DNA of 40,014 nucleotides, taken from NCBI GenBank assembly GCA_964548225.1, contig CAZJQP010000043.1, positions 1 through 40,014 on the forward strand, given 5' to 3'. Every line of letters starts with the position of its first letter. Position 1 is the first letter of the stretch. The position numbers and the translations under genes are program-made. Origin of the DNA: CALMEH01 sp964548225 (GTDB lineage: Bacteria > Acidobacteriota > Blastocatellia > Pyrinomonadales > Pyrinomonadaceae). Positions 8,324 to 14,592 of this stretch are shown piece by piece. The notes below the pieces were generated by a model that did no database searches, was not told the DNA's origin, and was given only the letters and a program-made list of their open reading frames with translations.

Positions 8324-8869
8324 TTATGCGCTGAACATCACATCGGAACGCAGAACGTATTTTTTACCGCTTCTGACTACAGAACCTTCGTGAAAAATTC
8401 TGTGATTGAAAGCTAACATCATACCTGTTTTCGGAACAATTTCCGTTCTTTGACTACCGACAAAAACCGTTTCGCCGCCCTGAAAATCTTCATTCAAATA
8501 AACCATAAACGTCAAAAGACTTATCTCACCGTTCGGACGCACAAACGAACCGTCGAAATGCCACGAAAATTTTTGCGTCTGTTCATAACGATAAAATCGC
8601 AGACGCTCATTCAATCCGATTGCCTCACGGTTTTGAATTGTGGTTGGCAGATGCTTTTTCGCTTTTTGCCAGAGATGCGTAGCTTTATCCGCATCATCAA
8701 TCATCGCTCGTTCATTGTTGCGAACATTACTCACGATTTTTTCCGCGCCGAACCCGACATTAATCGGTGCATCGCCAAAGCCAATATTCTCGGCAAAATC
8801 AATCCATTCTTGACATTCTTCAGGCGTGAAAAAGTTTTTGACAACCCAAATTCCTTCCGCAATTTCCAT
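8324..8869 (-). CDS. 2-oxoglutarate/Fe(II)-dependent oxygenase (prolyl-4-hydroxylase-like)
   Basis: 181 aa from the ATG complementary to 8867-8869; a 30-residue upstream extension without family similarity is rejected. The double-stranded beta-helix core shows iron ligands H104 and D106 (SWHFDGS) and distal H160 (RIFHEGS), followed by the KYVLRSD segment that normally binds 2-oxoglutarate. 'LTFMVYLNEDFQGGETVF' is typical of P4H-like proteins. The enzyme should hydroxylate a protein or small molecule in the cytoplasm (no signal peptide); the substrate is unknown. It lies immediately upstream of ruvA and is divergent from rex, sharing the 148-base control region. Confidence 0.88.
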   Translation of the reverse strand: MEIAEGIWVVKNFFTPEECQEWIDFAENIGFGDAPINVGFGAEKIVSNVRNNERAMIDDADKATHLWQKAKKHLPTTIQNREAIGLNERLRFYRYEQTQKFSWHFDGSFVRPNGEISLLTFMVYLNEDFQGGETVFVGSQRTEIVPKTGMMLAFNHRIFHEGSVVRSGKKYVLRSDVMFSA

Positions 8870-8964
8870 AAAATAACTCAAAAGTGTTTCACACTTGAAA
8901 CATAAATTGTAATAAAATTTGACCGCAAGGGCAACGGCAAAAAAGACTTTCGGCATCATTGATT

Positions 8965-9003
8965 ACGCGAACTTTTTCACAAATTGGAATTTAGGTTTAT
9001 AAT
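8965..9003 (+). promoter_or_regulatory. rex promoter with candidate Rex operator
   Basis: TATAAT at 8998-9003 with TTCACA at 8976-8981, spaced by 16 bp, forms a good housekeeping promoter; the expected start of transcription is near 9010 and the rex ATG is at 9018. Overlapping the -35 box, 8965-8982 reads ACGCGAA-CTTT-TTCACAA. The known Rex operator consensus is TTGTGAA-N4-TTCACAA; the right half matches 7 of 7 and the left half 4 of 7. Autoregulation by NADH/NAD+ ratio is therefore plausible. Confidence 0.6.
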
Positions 9004-9017
9004 CTTTTCGGAAGCAG

Positions 9018-9698
9018 ATGAAAGTCGAGAAAATATCGGAACTTACCACAAATCGTTTGAGCATCTATTTGCGCTGTTTGCGCGAGCTTGCAGAGGACGG
9101 TGTGAAAACAGTTTCTTCGGACGGTTTAGCACAAAAATTTCACCTAAATTCAGCGCAGATTCGCAAAGATTTGGCGTATTTCGGTGAGTTTGGCGTGCGC
9201 GGTGTCGGTTACACGGTTGAGAGTTTGCGCGACCATTTGACGAAAATTCTCGGACTCGACAAAGAACATCGTGTCGCAATTATCGGCGCGGGACGGCTTG
9301 GAATGGCGTTGGCGGATTATTACGGTTTTACGCAGTCGAATTTTACGGTTGTCGCGCTTTTTGACGCAGACAAAGAAAAAATCGGGCAAGCGGTTGGTGA
9401 TGTGAAAATTTTTGACATAAAAACCTTTTCGGCGGTCGCAAAAAAAGATAATATAGATGTAGCGGTTGTTGCCGTTCCCGCCGAATTTGCCCAAGACGTT
9501 TTGGAGCAAATCACAGAAGCGGGAATCAAAGCCGTGATGAATTTCGCGCCCGTTCCTTTGAAAACAAAAGGTGATGTAAAGCTCAAAACGGTTGATTTAA
9601 CGATTTCGCTCGAAAGTTTGTCGTATTTTTTGGCAACGCCAAGCGTCAACGGAAAAAAAATGAAACCAAATTCGGCAAAAATGCGAAATAAAAAGTAA
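9018..9698 (+). CDS. rex: Redox-sensing transcriptional repressor Rex
   Basis: 226 aa. Rex binds DNA when NADH is low and releases it when NADH rises, controlling fermentation and respiration genes. The N-terminal winged helix has the family signature SSDGLAQKFHLNSAQIRKDL (33-52) then YFGEFGVRGVGY (54-65). The Rossmann domain carries GAGRLG (90-95), and the C-terminal swapped helix ends 'LESLSYFLATPS'. GGAAG precedes the ATG by a few bases. It sits upstream of three small anchored proteins and the microcompartment genes; regulation of those is inference. The last 15 residues are Lys-rich and variable. Confidence 0.96.
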   Translation: MKVEKISELTTNRLSIYLRCLRELAEDGVKTVSSDGLAQKFHLNSAQIRKDLAYFGEFGVRGVGYTVESLRDHLTKILGLDKEHRVAIIGAGRLGMALADYYGFTQSNFTVVALFDADKEKIGQAVGDVKIFDIKTFSAVAKKDNIDVAVVAVPAEFAQDVLEQITEAGIKAVMNFAPVPLKTKGDVKLKTVDLTISLESLSYFLATPSVNGKKMKPNSAKMRNKK

Positions 9699-9735
9699 AG
9701 AAATTGTGATTTTAATTTTCAAGAGGTAAAAAATT

Positions 9736-10071
9736 ATGTGTTGTATGGGATTTATCAAAAGATTTGCGCCGTTTGCCATCGCTCTCGCGCTCGGACTTTT
9801 TATTGCTAGTTTTTTCGTAACGGTTGCCGCGCCAAATTTCAAACGCGGAAAATTTAACAAACATCGTGAATATCATCGCCAACAAGAAGCCGAACTCCAA
9901 AGGCTTCGTCAAGAAAACAGCCGTCTGAAAGAAGATTTGCGCCAAGCCGAAATCAAAAATCAATCCGGCTACACTCACGAATGGGAAATGAAGGATTCCG
10001 AATATCCTTTGATTCGTGAAAATCAAAACTTTCAGCCGCGAATTGAAAGACAAGACGCAAGAAAGAAATAA
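9736..10071 (+). CDS. Small anchored coiled-coil protein (family member 1 of 3)
   Basis: 111 aa, with AAGAGGT before the ATG. The N-terminus MCCMGFIKRFAPFAIALALG forms a Cys-bearing, Lys-Arg-flanked membrane helix (residues 1-32). Residues 45-75 (HRQQEAELQRLRQENSRLKEDL) form a charged coiled coil, and the tail is polar. The anchor closely resembles those of the next two genes (pattern M-C-x(4)-KR-x-x-PF-x-x-A-x-x-LGL-x-x-AS), one of which ends in a TonB domain. It could be a truncated or adapter relative of the TonB protein; the function is unknown. Confidence 0.7.
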   Translation: MCCMGFIKRFAPFAIALALGLFIASFFVTVAAPNFKRGKFNKHREYHRQQEAELQRLRQENSRLKEDLRQAEIKNQSGYTHEWEMKDSEYPLIRENQNFQPRIERQDARKK

Positions 10072-10093
10072 AAAAATTCGCTTTTTTAGAAGA

Positions 10094-10149
10094 TAAAGCC
10101 ACAGATTGACCGATGAAGATTTTCTTCAAATGTGTTAATCTGTGGTTTA
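10094..10149. repeat. Hairpin with CCACAGATT arms, probable terminator or dispersed repeat
   Basis: TAAAGCCACAGATT (10094-10107) and AATCTGTGGTTTA (10137-10149) pair with one mismatch; a small inner hairpin GAAGA-TTT-TCTTC lies in the loop, and GTTTTTTT follows the right arm. This CCACAGATTnACAC style of hairpin is a recurrent intergenic sequence in many bacterial genomes. It lies between the first and second small anchored genes and could terminate or process the transcript. Confidence 0.55.
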
Positions 10150-10171
10150 GTTTTTTTCGGAGTAAAAAGAG

Positions 10172-10510
10172 ATGTGCGGTGAAGCCTTTTGGAAAAGAAT
10201 AACGGCGTTTTGTTTAGCTTTCGGGCTTGGTTTTTTTGTTTCAAAAGCATTTGAGGCAGAAAAAATAAAAATGCAAATTGTGCCGGATTTTATAACTTCC
10301 GCGCCACAAAAAGAAAACTGCGTTCCGGCGGACGGAAATTTGAAATATCATCGTTTGGAAGAAATTTCCAAAGAAGATGTAAAGAAAATCGAAGCCGAAA
10401 AAGACAAATCCGAAGCCGAGCCGCAACTTTTTATTCCCGAAAGAGATTCGGTTGAATATAAAACTTTGCTTCACAAGGAAAAATGTTACGATTCTGATGG
10501 CAGAAAATAG
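10172..10510 (+). CDS. Small anchored acidic protein (family member 2 of 3)
   Basis: 112 aa. The ATG at 10172 has GGAG about 10 bases upstream. The anchor MCGEAFWKRITAFCLAFGLG repeats the pattern of the neighbours on both sides: Cys at position 2, Lys-Arg, then a hydrophobic helix to about residue 27. The rest is Lys/Glu-rich with two Cys (NCVPADG and KCYDSDG) and no domain that I recognise. The stop is 9 bases before the next start codon, so it is co-transcribed with the TonB-like gene. Its role is unknown. Confidence 0.68.
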   Translation: MCGEAFWKRITAFCLAFGLGFFVSKAFEAEKIKMQIVPDFITSAPQKENCVPADGNLKYHRLEEISKEDVKKIEAEKDKSEAEPQLFIPERDSVEYKTLLHKEKCYDSDGRK

Positions 10511-10519
10511 GAGAAGTTT

Positions 10520-11014
10520 ATGTATTGTAAAAATTTAGCGAAAAGAATTATCCCGTTTGCTATTGCTTTGATGCTTGGCTTGTTAGCGGCAAGTAATTTG
10601 CCGAAGAAAGAAACTATCGTCAACGAAATTCCAACGCAAATTAAACCGACTAAGAACAATACCCGCGAAGAAAATAAATGTCCGTCTGCGTTTTGTAATG
10701 GCGTGGGACAAACTTACTTGTCAACTAAAACAGAAAAGTCTTCTTCCGTGAAGGAACTAAAAATTATCTCAAAACCAAGACCGAAATACACACAGTTGGC
10801 GGAGCAAAACAATGTGCAGGGAATAGTAACATTGCGCGTTGAATTTTTAGCAAACGGACAAGTCGGAAGCGTTTTGCCGGTTGCTTCTTTGCCATACGGG
10901 TTAACAAATGAAGCGATTGTTGCCGCCAAGCAAATAAAATTTGAGCCGAAAACTGAAAACGGACGAGCAAAACCTGTTACAAAATTAGTGCAATATAATT
11001 TCACAATTTACTAA
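10520..11014 (+). CDS. TonB C-terminal-domain protein (energy transducer TonB-like, family member 3 of 3)
   Basis: 164 aa, with AGGAGAAG upstream. The anchor MYCKNLAKRIIPFAIALMLG (to about residue 26) matches the two preceding genes. A variable linker with two Cys (KCPSAFCNG) follows. Residues 75-164 fit TonB_C: 'KPRPKYTQLAEQNNVQGIVTLRVEFLANGQVGSVLPVASLPYGLTNEAIVAAKQIKFEP...'. TonB proteins transmit proton-motive force to outer-membrane transporters, acting in the periplasm. It is short for a full TonB and lacks a Pro-rich rod, and no exbB/exbD lies nearby. The aldolase gene starts 6 bases after its stop codon. Confidence 0.82.
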   Translation: MYCKNLAKRIIPFAIALMLGLLAASNLPKKETIVNEIPTQIKPTKNNTREENKCPSAFCNGVGQTYLSTKTEKSSSVKELKIISKPRPKYTQLAEQNNVQGIVTLRVEFLANGQVGSVLPVASLPYGLTNEAIVAAKQIKFEPKTENGRAKPVTKLVQYNFTIY

Positions 11015-11020
11015 ATTTTA

Positions 11021-11803
11021 ATGGACGAATCACAAGCGCGAAAACTGATAATCGAAGTCGGCAAATTGCTGTATGAAAGAAGTTACGTTGTTTCATCGGA
11101 CGGCAATGTGAGTATTCGTCTGGACGAAAACACGGTTTTGGCAACGCCGACGATGACTTGTAAAGGTCGGATGACCGAAGACGGTTTGGCTTTGACGGAT
11201 TTGGACGGCAAACCGTTGAACGATAAAAAAGCGTCGTCGGAACTTGCGATGCACCTTTTGATTTACAAAATGCGTCCCGATATAAAAGCCGTCTGCCACG
11301 CGCATCCGCCAAACGGAACGGCTTTTGCCGTCGCAGGTTTGGCGATTGACCAGCCGATTCTTTCGGAAGTTATTTTAACTTTGGGCTGTGTGCCTCTGAC
11401 CGATTACGGAACGCCTTCGACCAACGAATTGACCGAATCAATGAAACCTTTTGTCGCGCATCACAACGCACTTTTGATGGCAAATCACGGCGCAGTCGCT
11501 TACGGCGAAGATTTGTGGCAAGCGTTTGACCGACTCGAAACTCTGGAACACACAGCGAAAATCGCAATTCTCGCCCGAAGTCTCGGCGGCGCAAACGATT
11601 TGCCGAAAGAAGCTATCGGAAAACTCATCAACATCCGCGAAAAAGCCGGATATTTAACCGAATCGGCACGTTGTCAATCGTGCGGATATTTGCAAGACGT
11701 AGGCGTAAGTTGCGAAATTCACGAAACTTCAAACGGCTCGAAAATCTCTCTGAGCCGGGAAGAATTGATTGAACTTTTGGCACAAGCGGCAAATGTAGGT
11801 TAA
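11021..11803 (+). CDS. Class II aldolase (fuculose/rhamnulose-phosphate aldolase type) with C-terminal extension, probable BMC cargo
   Basis: 260 aa, about 45 longer than typical FucA. The aldolase core (1-210) has the zinc ligands of the family: E74 (SSEL), H93 and H95 (CHAHPP) and H156 (ANHG), one residue offset from E. coli FucA numbering (E73, H92, H94, H155). It should split a sugar phosphate into DHAP and lactaldehyde or a similar aldehyde. The extension holds CxxC (C218, C221) and C231, and ends with an amphipathic helix, SLSREELIELLAQAANVG, which looks like an encapsulation peptide for a microcompartment. The BMC-H gene follows 49 bases later. The substrate is inferred from family only. 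Confidence 0.88.
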   Translation: MDESQARKLIIEVGKLLYERSYVVSSDGNVSIRLDENTVLATPTMTCKGRMTEDGLALTDLDGKPLNDKKASSELAMHLLIYKMRPDIKAVCHAHPPNGTAFAVAGLAIDQPILSEVILTLGCVPLTDYGTPSTNELTESMKPFVAHHNALLMANHGAVAYGEDLWQAFDRLETLEHTAKIAILARSLGGANDLPKEAIGKLINIREKAGYLTESARCQSCGYLQDVGVSCEIHETSNGSKISLSREELIELLAQAANVG

Positions 11804-11852
11804 ACTTAATTTTCTTACGCAATTTTTATCAAAAATTTTTAGGAGAAACTGA

Positions 11853-12131
11853 ATGCAAGAAGCATTAGGAATGGTTGAAACAAAAGGACTTGTGGCGACG
11901 ATTGAAGCGGCAGACGCGATGGTGAAAGCCGCAAACGTCCAGCTCGTCGGTTACGAGAAAATCGGTGCAGGATTTGTAACGGCAATCGTGCGCGGCGATG
12001 TCGCGGCGGTCAAAGCGGCGACGGACGCAGGTGCGGCGGCGGCGCGTCGTGTCGGCGAATTGGTGTCGGTTCACGTTATCCCGCGTCCGCATTCGAGCGT
12101 GGACGAGAGATTGCCGGTAGTAATGAAATAA
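11853..12131 (+). CDS. Bacterial microcompartment shell protein, BMC-H (hexamer-forming)
   Basis: 92 aa. Single BMC domain: MQEALGMVETKGLVATIEAA, then the hexamer edge and pore region 'YEKIGAGFVTAIVRGDVAAV' (pore loop KIGAG, residues 36-40). The usual K-I-G-S-G is K-I-G-A-G here. A strong AGGAGAAA lies before the ATG. BMC-H hexamers tile the facets of the protein shell. It is the only BMC-H in the window and no BMC-T was found. Flanked by the aldolase and the first BMC-P gene. Confidence 0.96.
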   Translation: MQEALGMVETKGLVATIEAADAMVKAANVQLVGYEKIGAGFVTAIVRGDVAAVKAATDAGAAAARRVGELVSVHVIPRPHSSVDERLPVVMK

Positions 12132-12153
12132 TTTTGGGGACGAGAGAAAAGGA

Positions 12154-12198
12154 ATAAGGGACGAGATTTCCACTTGTCCCTCGTCCCTCGTCCCTTAT
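12154..12198. repeat. Intergenic hairpin built from GGGACGAG units
   Basis: ATAAGGGACGAG (12154-12165) pairs perfectly with CTCGTCCCTTAT (12187-12198); the loop holds further TCGTCCC copies, and GGGGACGAG lies just upstream. It fills the gap between the BMC-H and first BMC-P genes and ends 10 bases before the next ATG, so it could tune relative expression of shell proteins. No T-run follows, so it is not a classic terminator. Confidence 0.6.
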
Positions 12199-12208
12199 CA
12201 CTTGTAAA

Positions 12209-12481
12209 ATGATAATTGCAAGAATTTTAGGCACAGTCGTTTCGACGCAGAAAGACGAACGTTTACATGGCAAGAAACTTCTTATCGTGAAGCCGATAAA
12301 CCTTGACGGGACAGACCAATCGGGTTATTTGGTCGCCGTTGACACGGTTGGCGCGGGTTTTCACGAGAAGGTTATTGTCGTGGGCGGTTCGTCGGCGCGT
12401 CTGGCTGAGGGAAACAAAGATTGTCCGGTTGATTCGGCGATTATCGGTGTGATTGACAATATTGATTTTATTGAAAATTAG
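12209..12481 (+). CDS. Microcompartment vertex protein, BMC-P (EutN/CcmL family), copy 1
   Basis: 90 aa EutN/CcmL beta-barrel: MIIARILGTVVSTQKDERLHGKKLLIVKP, DTVGAGFHEKVIVVGGSSAR and DSAIIGVIDNID are the family's conserved blocks. Such proteins form pentamers that cap the vertices of the shell. The stop codon (12479-12481) is one base before the DoxX-family start codon. The three BMC-P copies here share the layout but differ in the middle, which suggests distinct pentamers. Confidence 0.95.
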   Translation: MIIARILGTVVSTQKDERLHGKKLLIVKPINLDGTDQSGYLVAVDTVGAGFHEKVIVVGGSSARLAEGNKDCPVDSAIIGVIDNIDFIEN

Positions 12482-12482
12482 A

Positions 12483-12887
12483 ATGGATTTGGCTCGCCGA
12501 CAACATTATGCACTCATTTTTTTGCGAATCTTTCTCGCCGCAACGATGATTATTCACGGCGTAGCACGAATTTACGCGGGCGGCGTTGCGCCGTTTGGCG
12601 AGTTTTTGACGAGTTACGGCTTGCCATACGGATTTTATCTGGCGTGGGCGATTACGGTTTTTGAAATCGGCGGCGGAATCGTTTTAGCCGCAGGCTATTT
12701 TGTGCCGATTTTGGCAGTAATTTTTGCATTGCATTTATTGGCGGGAATCATTTTAGTTCACGCGAAAGAAGGTTGGTTTGTCGTCGGTTTGGGCAGAAAC
12801 GGTGTGGAATATAGCGTTTTGCTTATCGTTTCGTTTTTGGTAACGGCATTCGCGCACAAAGAGCCGGAAAAAAGAAGAAGATTTTAA
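12483..12887 (+). CDS. DoxX-family membrane protein inside the BMC locus
   Basis: 134 aa from the ATG at 12483, one base after the upstream stop codon; a longer start would overlap BMC-P copy 1 by 29 bases. Four membrane helices are visible: about residues 11-30 (YALIFLRIFLAATMIIHGVA), 50-72, 76-97 and 111-128. 'GGIVLAAGYFVPILA' and the overall four-helix layout fit DoxX, a family of small redox-associated membrane proteins of uncertain activity. It is wedged between two shell-protein genes with 4 bases to the next start codon, so it is translated from the same message. Confidence 0.85.
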   Translation: MDLARRQHYALIFLRIFLAATMIIHGVARIYAGGVAPFGEFLTSYGLPYGFYLAWAITVFEIGGGIVLAAGYFVPILAVIFALHLLAGIILVHAKEGWFVVGLGRNGVEYSVLLIVSFLVTAFAHKEPEKRRRF

Positions 12888-12891
12888 GTTT

Positions 12892-13167
12892 ATGCAAATC
12901 GCCCGCGTCATCGGAAACGTCGTTTCGACTGTCAAAAACGAATCGCTTCAGGCGAAAAAATTGATGATTGTCCAAACTTTAGACGCGAATTTGAAACCGA
13001 AAGGCAAACCGATGATTGCGCTCGACGCAGTTGGCGCAGGTGTCGGCGAATTGGTTTTTTGGTGTCGCGGCAAAGAAGCCTCTTTTCCGTTTAAACGCGA
13101 TGACACGCCGACCGATTGCACAATCGTCGGGATTATTGATTCGGACGCGCACGTTTATCAAAAGTGA
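12892..13167 (+). CDS. Microcompartment vertex protein, BMC-P (EutN/CcmL family), copy 2
   Basis: 91 aa: MQIARVIGNVVSTVKNESLQAKKLMIVQTL, 'MIALDAVGAGVGELVFWCRG' and 'DCTIVGIIDS' match EutN/CcmL. It differs from the other two in a WCRGKEASFPFKRDD segment (residues about 58-72), where others have GGSSAR or VQEGLSAS, so this pentamer may have a different pore face. It starts 4 bases after the DoxX-family gene. Confidence 0.95.
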   Translation: MQIARVIGNVVSTVKNESLQAKKLMIVQTLDANLKPKGKPMIALDAVGAGVGELVFWCRGKEASFPFKRDDTPTDCTIVGIIDSDAHVYQK

Positions 13168-13225
13168 ATAGTAAATCGTAGATAGTAAATAGAAAAACTA
13201 TTCACGATTTACTATTTTCTATTCA
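13165..13225. repeat. Intergenic hairpin between BMC-P copies 2 and 3
   Basis: AGTAAATCGT (13170-13179) pairs with ACGATTTACT (13204-13213), with further GTGAATAG/CTATTCAC pairing around it. The left side overlaps the TGA of copy 2 and the right side ends 2 bases before the ATG of copy 3. It resembles the hairpin at 1150-1189 in sequence. Confidence 0.55.
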
Positions 13226-13227
13226 AT

Positions 13228-13512
13228 ATGTTGTTGGCAAGAGTTATCGGAAATGTCGTTTCGACACAGAAAAATCAGCGTTATGAAGGTTCGCGGATAA
13301 TGTTGTGTCGGCAAATTTCGCCGACGGGCGAAGATATGGATTACACTTGTCTCGCGCTTGATTCGGTTTCGGCGGGCGAAGGCGACATTGTGCTGATTGT
13401 GCAGGAAGGTTTGTCGGCTTCGACTGCCGCGACCGGACGCGCAGGCGCGGCGATTGATTCGGCAATCGTCGGCGTGGTTGATTATATTGATTTATTGCCG
13501 ACGAAGAAATAA
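13228..13512 (+). CDS. Microcompartment vertex protein, BMC-P (EutN/CcmL family), copy 3
   Basis: 94 aa: MLLARVIGNVVSTQKNQRYEGSRIML, 'ALDSVSAGEGDIVLIVQEGLSAS' and 'DSAIVGVVDYIDLLPTKK' are clear EutN/CcmL blocks. The Gly-Arg-Ala-Gly stretch (TGRAGAAIDSAIVG) is typical of the family's C-terminal strand. No strong ribosome binding site precedes the ATG; the hairpin at 13165-13225 abuts it. The next gene, for the Cys-rich protein, starts 23 bases after the stop codon. Confidence 0.96.
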   Translation: MLLARVIGNVVSTQKNQRYEGSRIMLCRQISPTGEDMDYTCLALDSVSAGEGDIVLIVQEGLSASTAATGRAGAAIDSAIVGVVDYIDLLPTKK

Positions 13513-13535
13513 TTCAAGATTTAAGATTTAAGATT

Positions 13536-13865
13536 GTGGAAAACGCAAATTCTCAAAAATTAGCCGAACAAATCGCACTGATTTTGATGCAAAATCAAAA
13601 TAAAAGCGATGATGACTTTTTGCGCTCAAGCCTCGAAAAAATCAATCAAAGATTAGACAAAATCGAATCTCAAACGCAAACTTTAAATCTCAAACCTGAA
13701 ATTTCAACTTCCAAACCGCTTCATTTCAGTCAGGAAAAATTCAAAAGCCTTGAAGAATTGGCAGACGAAATAATTGCCGGATTACAAAATGAAAAGGCTT
13801 GTCCTTACGAGCCGACGGCGAAACCTTGCGACCATTGTTCGATGTGCAATTCGCGTGGATTTTAA
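13536..13865 (+). CDS. BMC-associated small protein with amphipathic N-terminus and Cys-rich C-terminus
   Basis: 109 aa from GTG at 13536; no ATG is available. Residues 3-18 (NANSQKLAEQIALILMQN) form an amphipathic helix like an encapsulation peptide. The middle is a charged coiled-coil-like region (SSLEKINQRLDKIESQTQ) and a helix SLEELADEIIAGLQNE. The end has four Cys, CPYEPTAKPCDHCSMC, suggesting a zinc or iron-sulfur site. The gene is last in the BMC run, so a cargo or scaffold role is plausible but unproven. I do not recognise the family by name. Confidence 0.65.
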   Translation: MENANSQKLAEQIALILMQNQNKSDDDFLRSSLEKINQRLDKIESQTQTLNLKPEISTSKPLHFSQEKFKSLEELADEIIAGLQNEKACPYEPTAKPCDHCSMCNSRGF

Positions 13866-13909
13866 ATCTTACCGCTTTACTTTTTCAGATTTCCAAAGAT
13901 AATTTAGCC

Positions 13910-13915
13910 TATAAT
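13910..13915 (+). promoter_or_regulatory. Possible -10 box for the sigma factor gene
   Basis: A perfect TATAAT lies 21 bases before the GTG start of the sigma gene, in the short gap after the Cys-rich protein gene. No good -35 box was found at the expected distance, so the call rests on the -10 box and its position only. Confidence 0.35.
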
Positions 13916-13936
13916 TTTTACTCGTCTATTTTGAGT

Positions 13937-14533
13937 GTGAGAAACGCAAGCGAATTAAAAAAGAATTGGGTGTTAAACCGCGAAGCATTTGATAAATTGC
14001 TTACGGTTTTGGGCGCGTTTGCGGAAGATTCGGCGGTCGAGTATGAAAATATCAGAAAGAGATTGAACAAATTTTTTTCGTTTAACGGGCTTTCCGAAGA
14101 GCATACAGACAAAGTAATTGATGTCGTGGCGCGGAAAATCTCGGAGGAAAACTTGGAATTAGACAAAAATTATCAGCGATATTTTTCCAGGGTCGCGCAA
14201 AATTATCTCAAAGATTTTTGGAAAAGCAAGGAAAACAAAGGCGAAAGTTTCGATGAATTGCCTCCGCTCAAAGAACCTTCGGTAAATCCGCTTGAAATCG
14301 AAAATTCGCAGTTTGAAAAAGAAAGCAAACTCGATTGTATGAAAGAATGTTTGACGGCTTTGCCGAAAGACGATGCGCGATTGATTGAGCAATATTATTC
14401 GGACAAAAAGGGCAGAGATAAATTGACACGGAGTTTGGGAATCACGAAAAACTTATTGCGAGTGCGGGTTTTGAGACTGAAAAATCGGCTCGAAAATTGT
14501 ATCGTTGAATGTGTCAAAAAACTTGAAGTGTAA
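13937..14533 (+). CDS. Sigma-70-family (ECF-like) RNA polymerase sigma factor
   Basis: 198 aa from GTG 13937 (TTG 13931 is an alternative); longer starts would overlap the Cys-rich protein gene and are not similar to the family. The front (WVLNREAFDKLLTVLGAFAE...YENIRKRLNKFF) matches a group of acidobacterial sigma-like proteins as I recall them. Residues 16-95 would form the region-2 helices (including 'YFSRVAQNYLKDFWKS'). Residues 132-190 would form region 4, with the helix-turn-helix LTRSLGITKNLLRVRVLRLK. There is no ribosome binding site of note. Its stop codon lies inside the promoter-like motif at 14529-14557, which faces the regulator gene downstream. It probably directs transcription of that gene and of the exported-protein genes further on. 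Confidence 0.8.
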   Translation: MRNASELKKNWVLNREAFDKLLTVLGAFAEDSAVEYENIRKRLNKFFSFNGLSEEHTDKVIDVVARKISEENLELDKNYQRYFSRVAQNYLKDFWKSKENKGESFDELPPLKEPSVNPLEIENSQFEKESKLDCMKECLTALPKDDARLIEQYYSDKKGRDKLTRSLGITKNLLRVRVLRLKNRLENCIVECVKKLEV

Positions 14534-14557
14534 TTTTTTTCGGATTTTTCCATATAA
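14529..14557 (+). promoter_or_regulatory. Promoter-like motif, copy 1 (in front of the regulator gene)
   Basis: TGTAAT (14529-14534), a 16-bp T-rich spacer, and CATATAA (14551-14557). The TAA inside the first box is the stop codon of the sigma gene. The spacer shares CG(G)ATTTTTC with the copies at 19131-19159 and 21612-21640. The regulator gene ATG is 36 bases downstream. Confidence 0.7.
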
Positions 14558-14592
14558 TATTGGGGAAACCGCAAACCGCTAAAAATTATCTA

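Noticed and set aside
13799..13936. Upstream start for the sigma factor gene
   Set aside because: It overlaps the Cys-rich protein gene in another frame, and the extra residues do not resemble the sigma family.
14560..14592. TTG at 14560 as the start of the membrane regulator
   Set aside because: It lies only 3 bases after the CATATAA box, upstream of the expected transcript start; ATG 14593 fits better.
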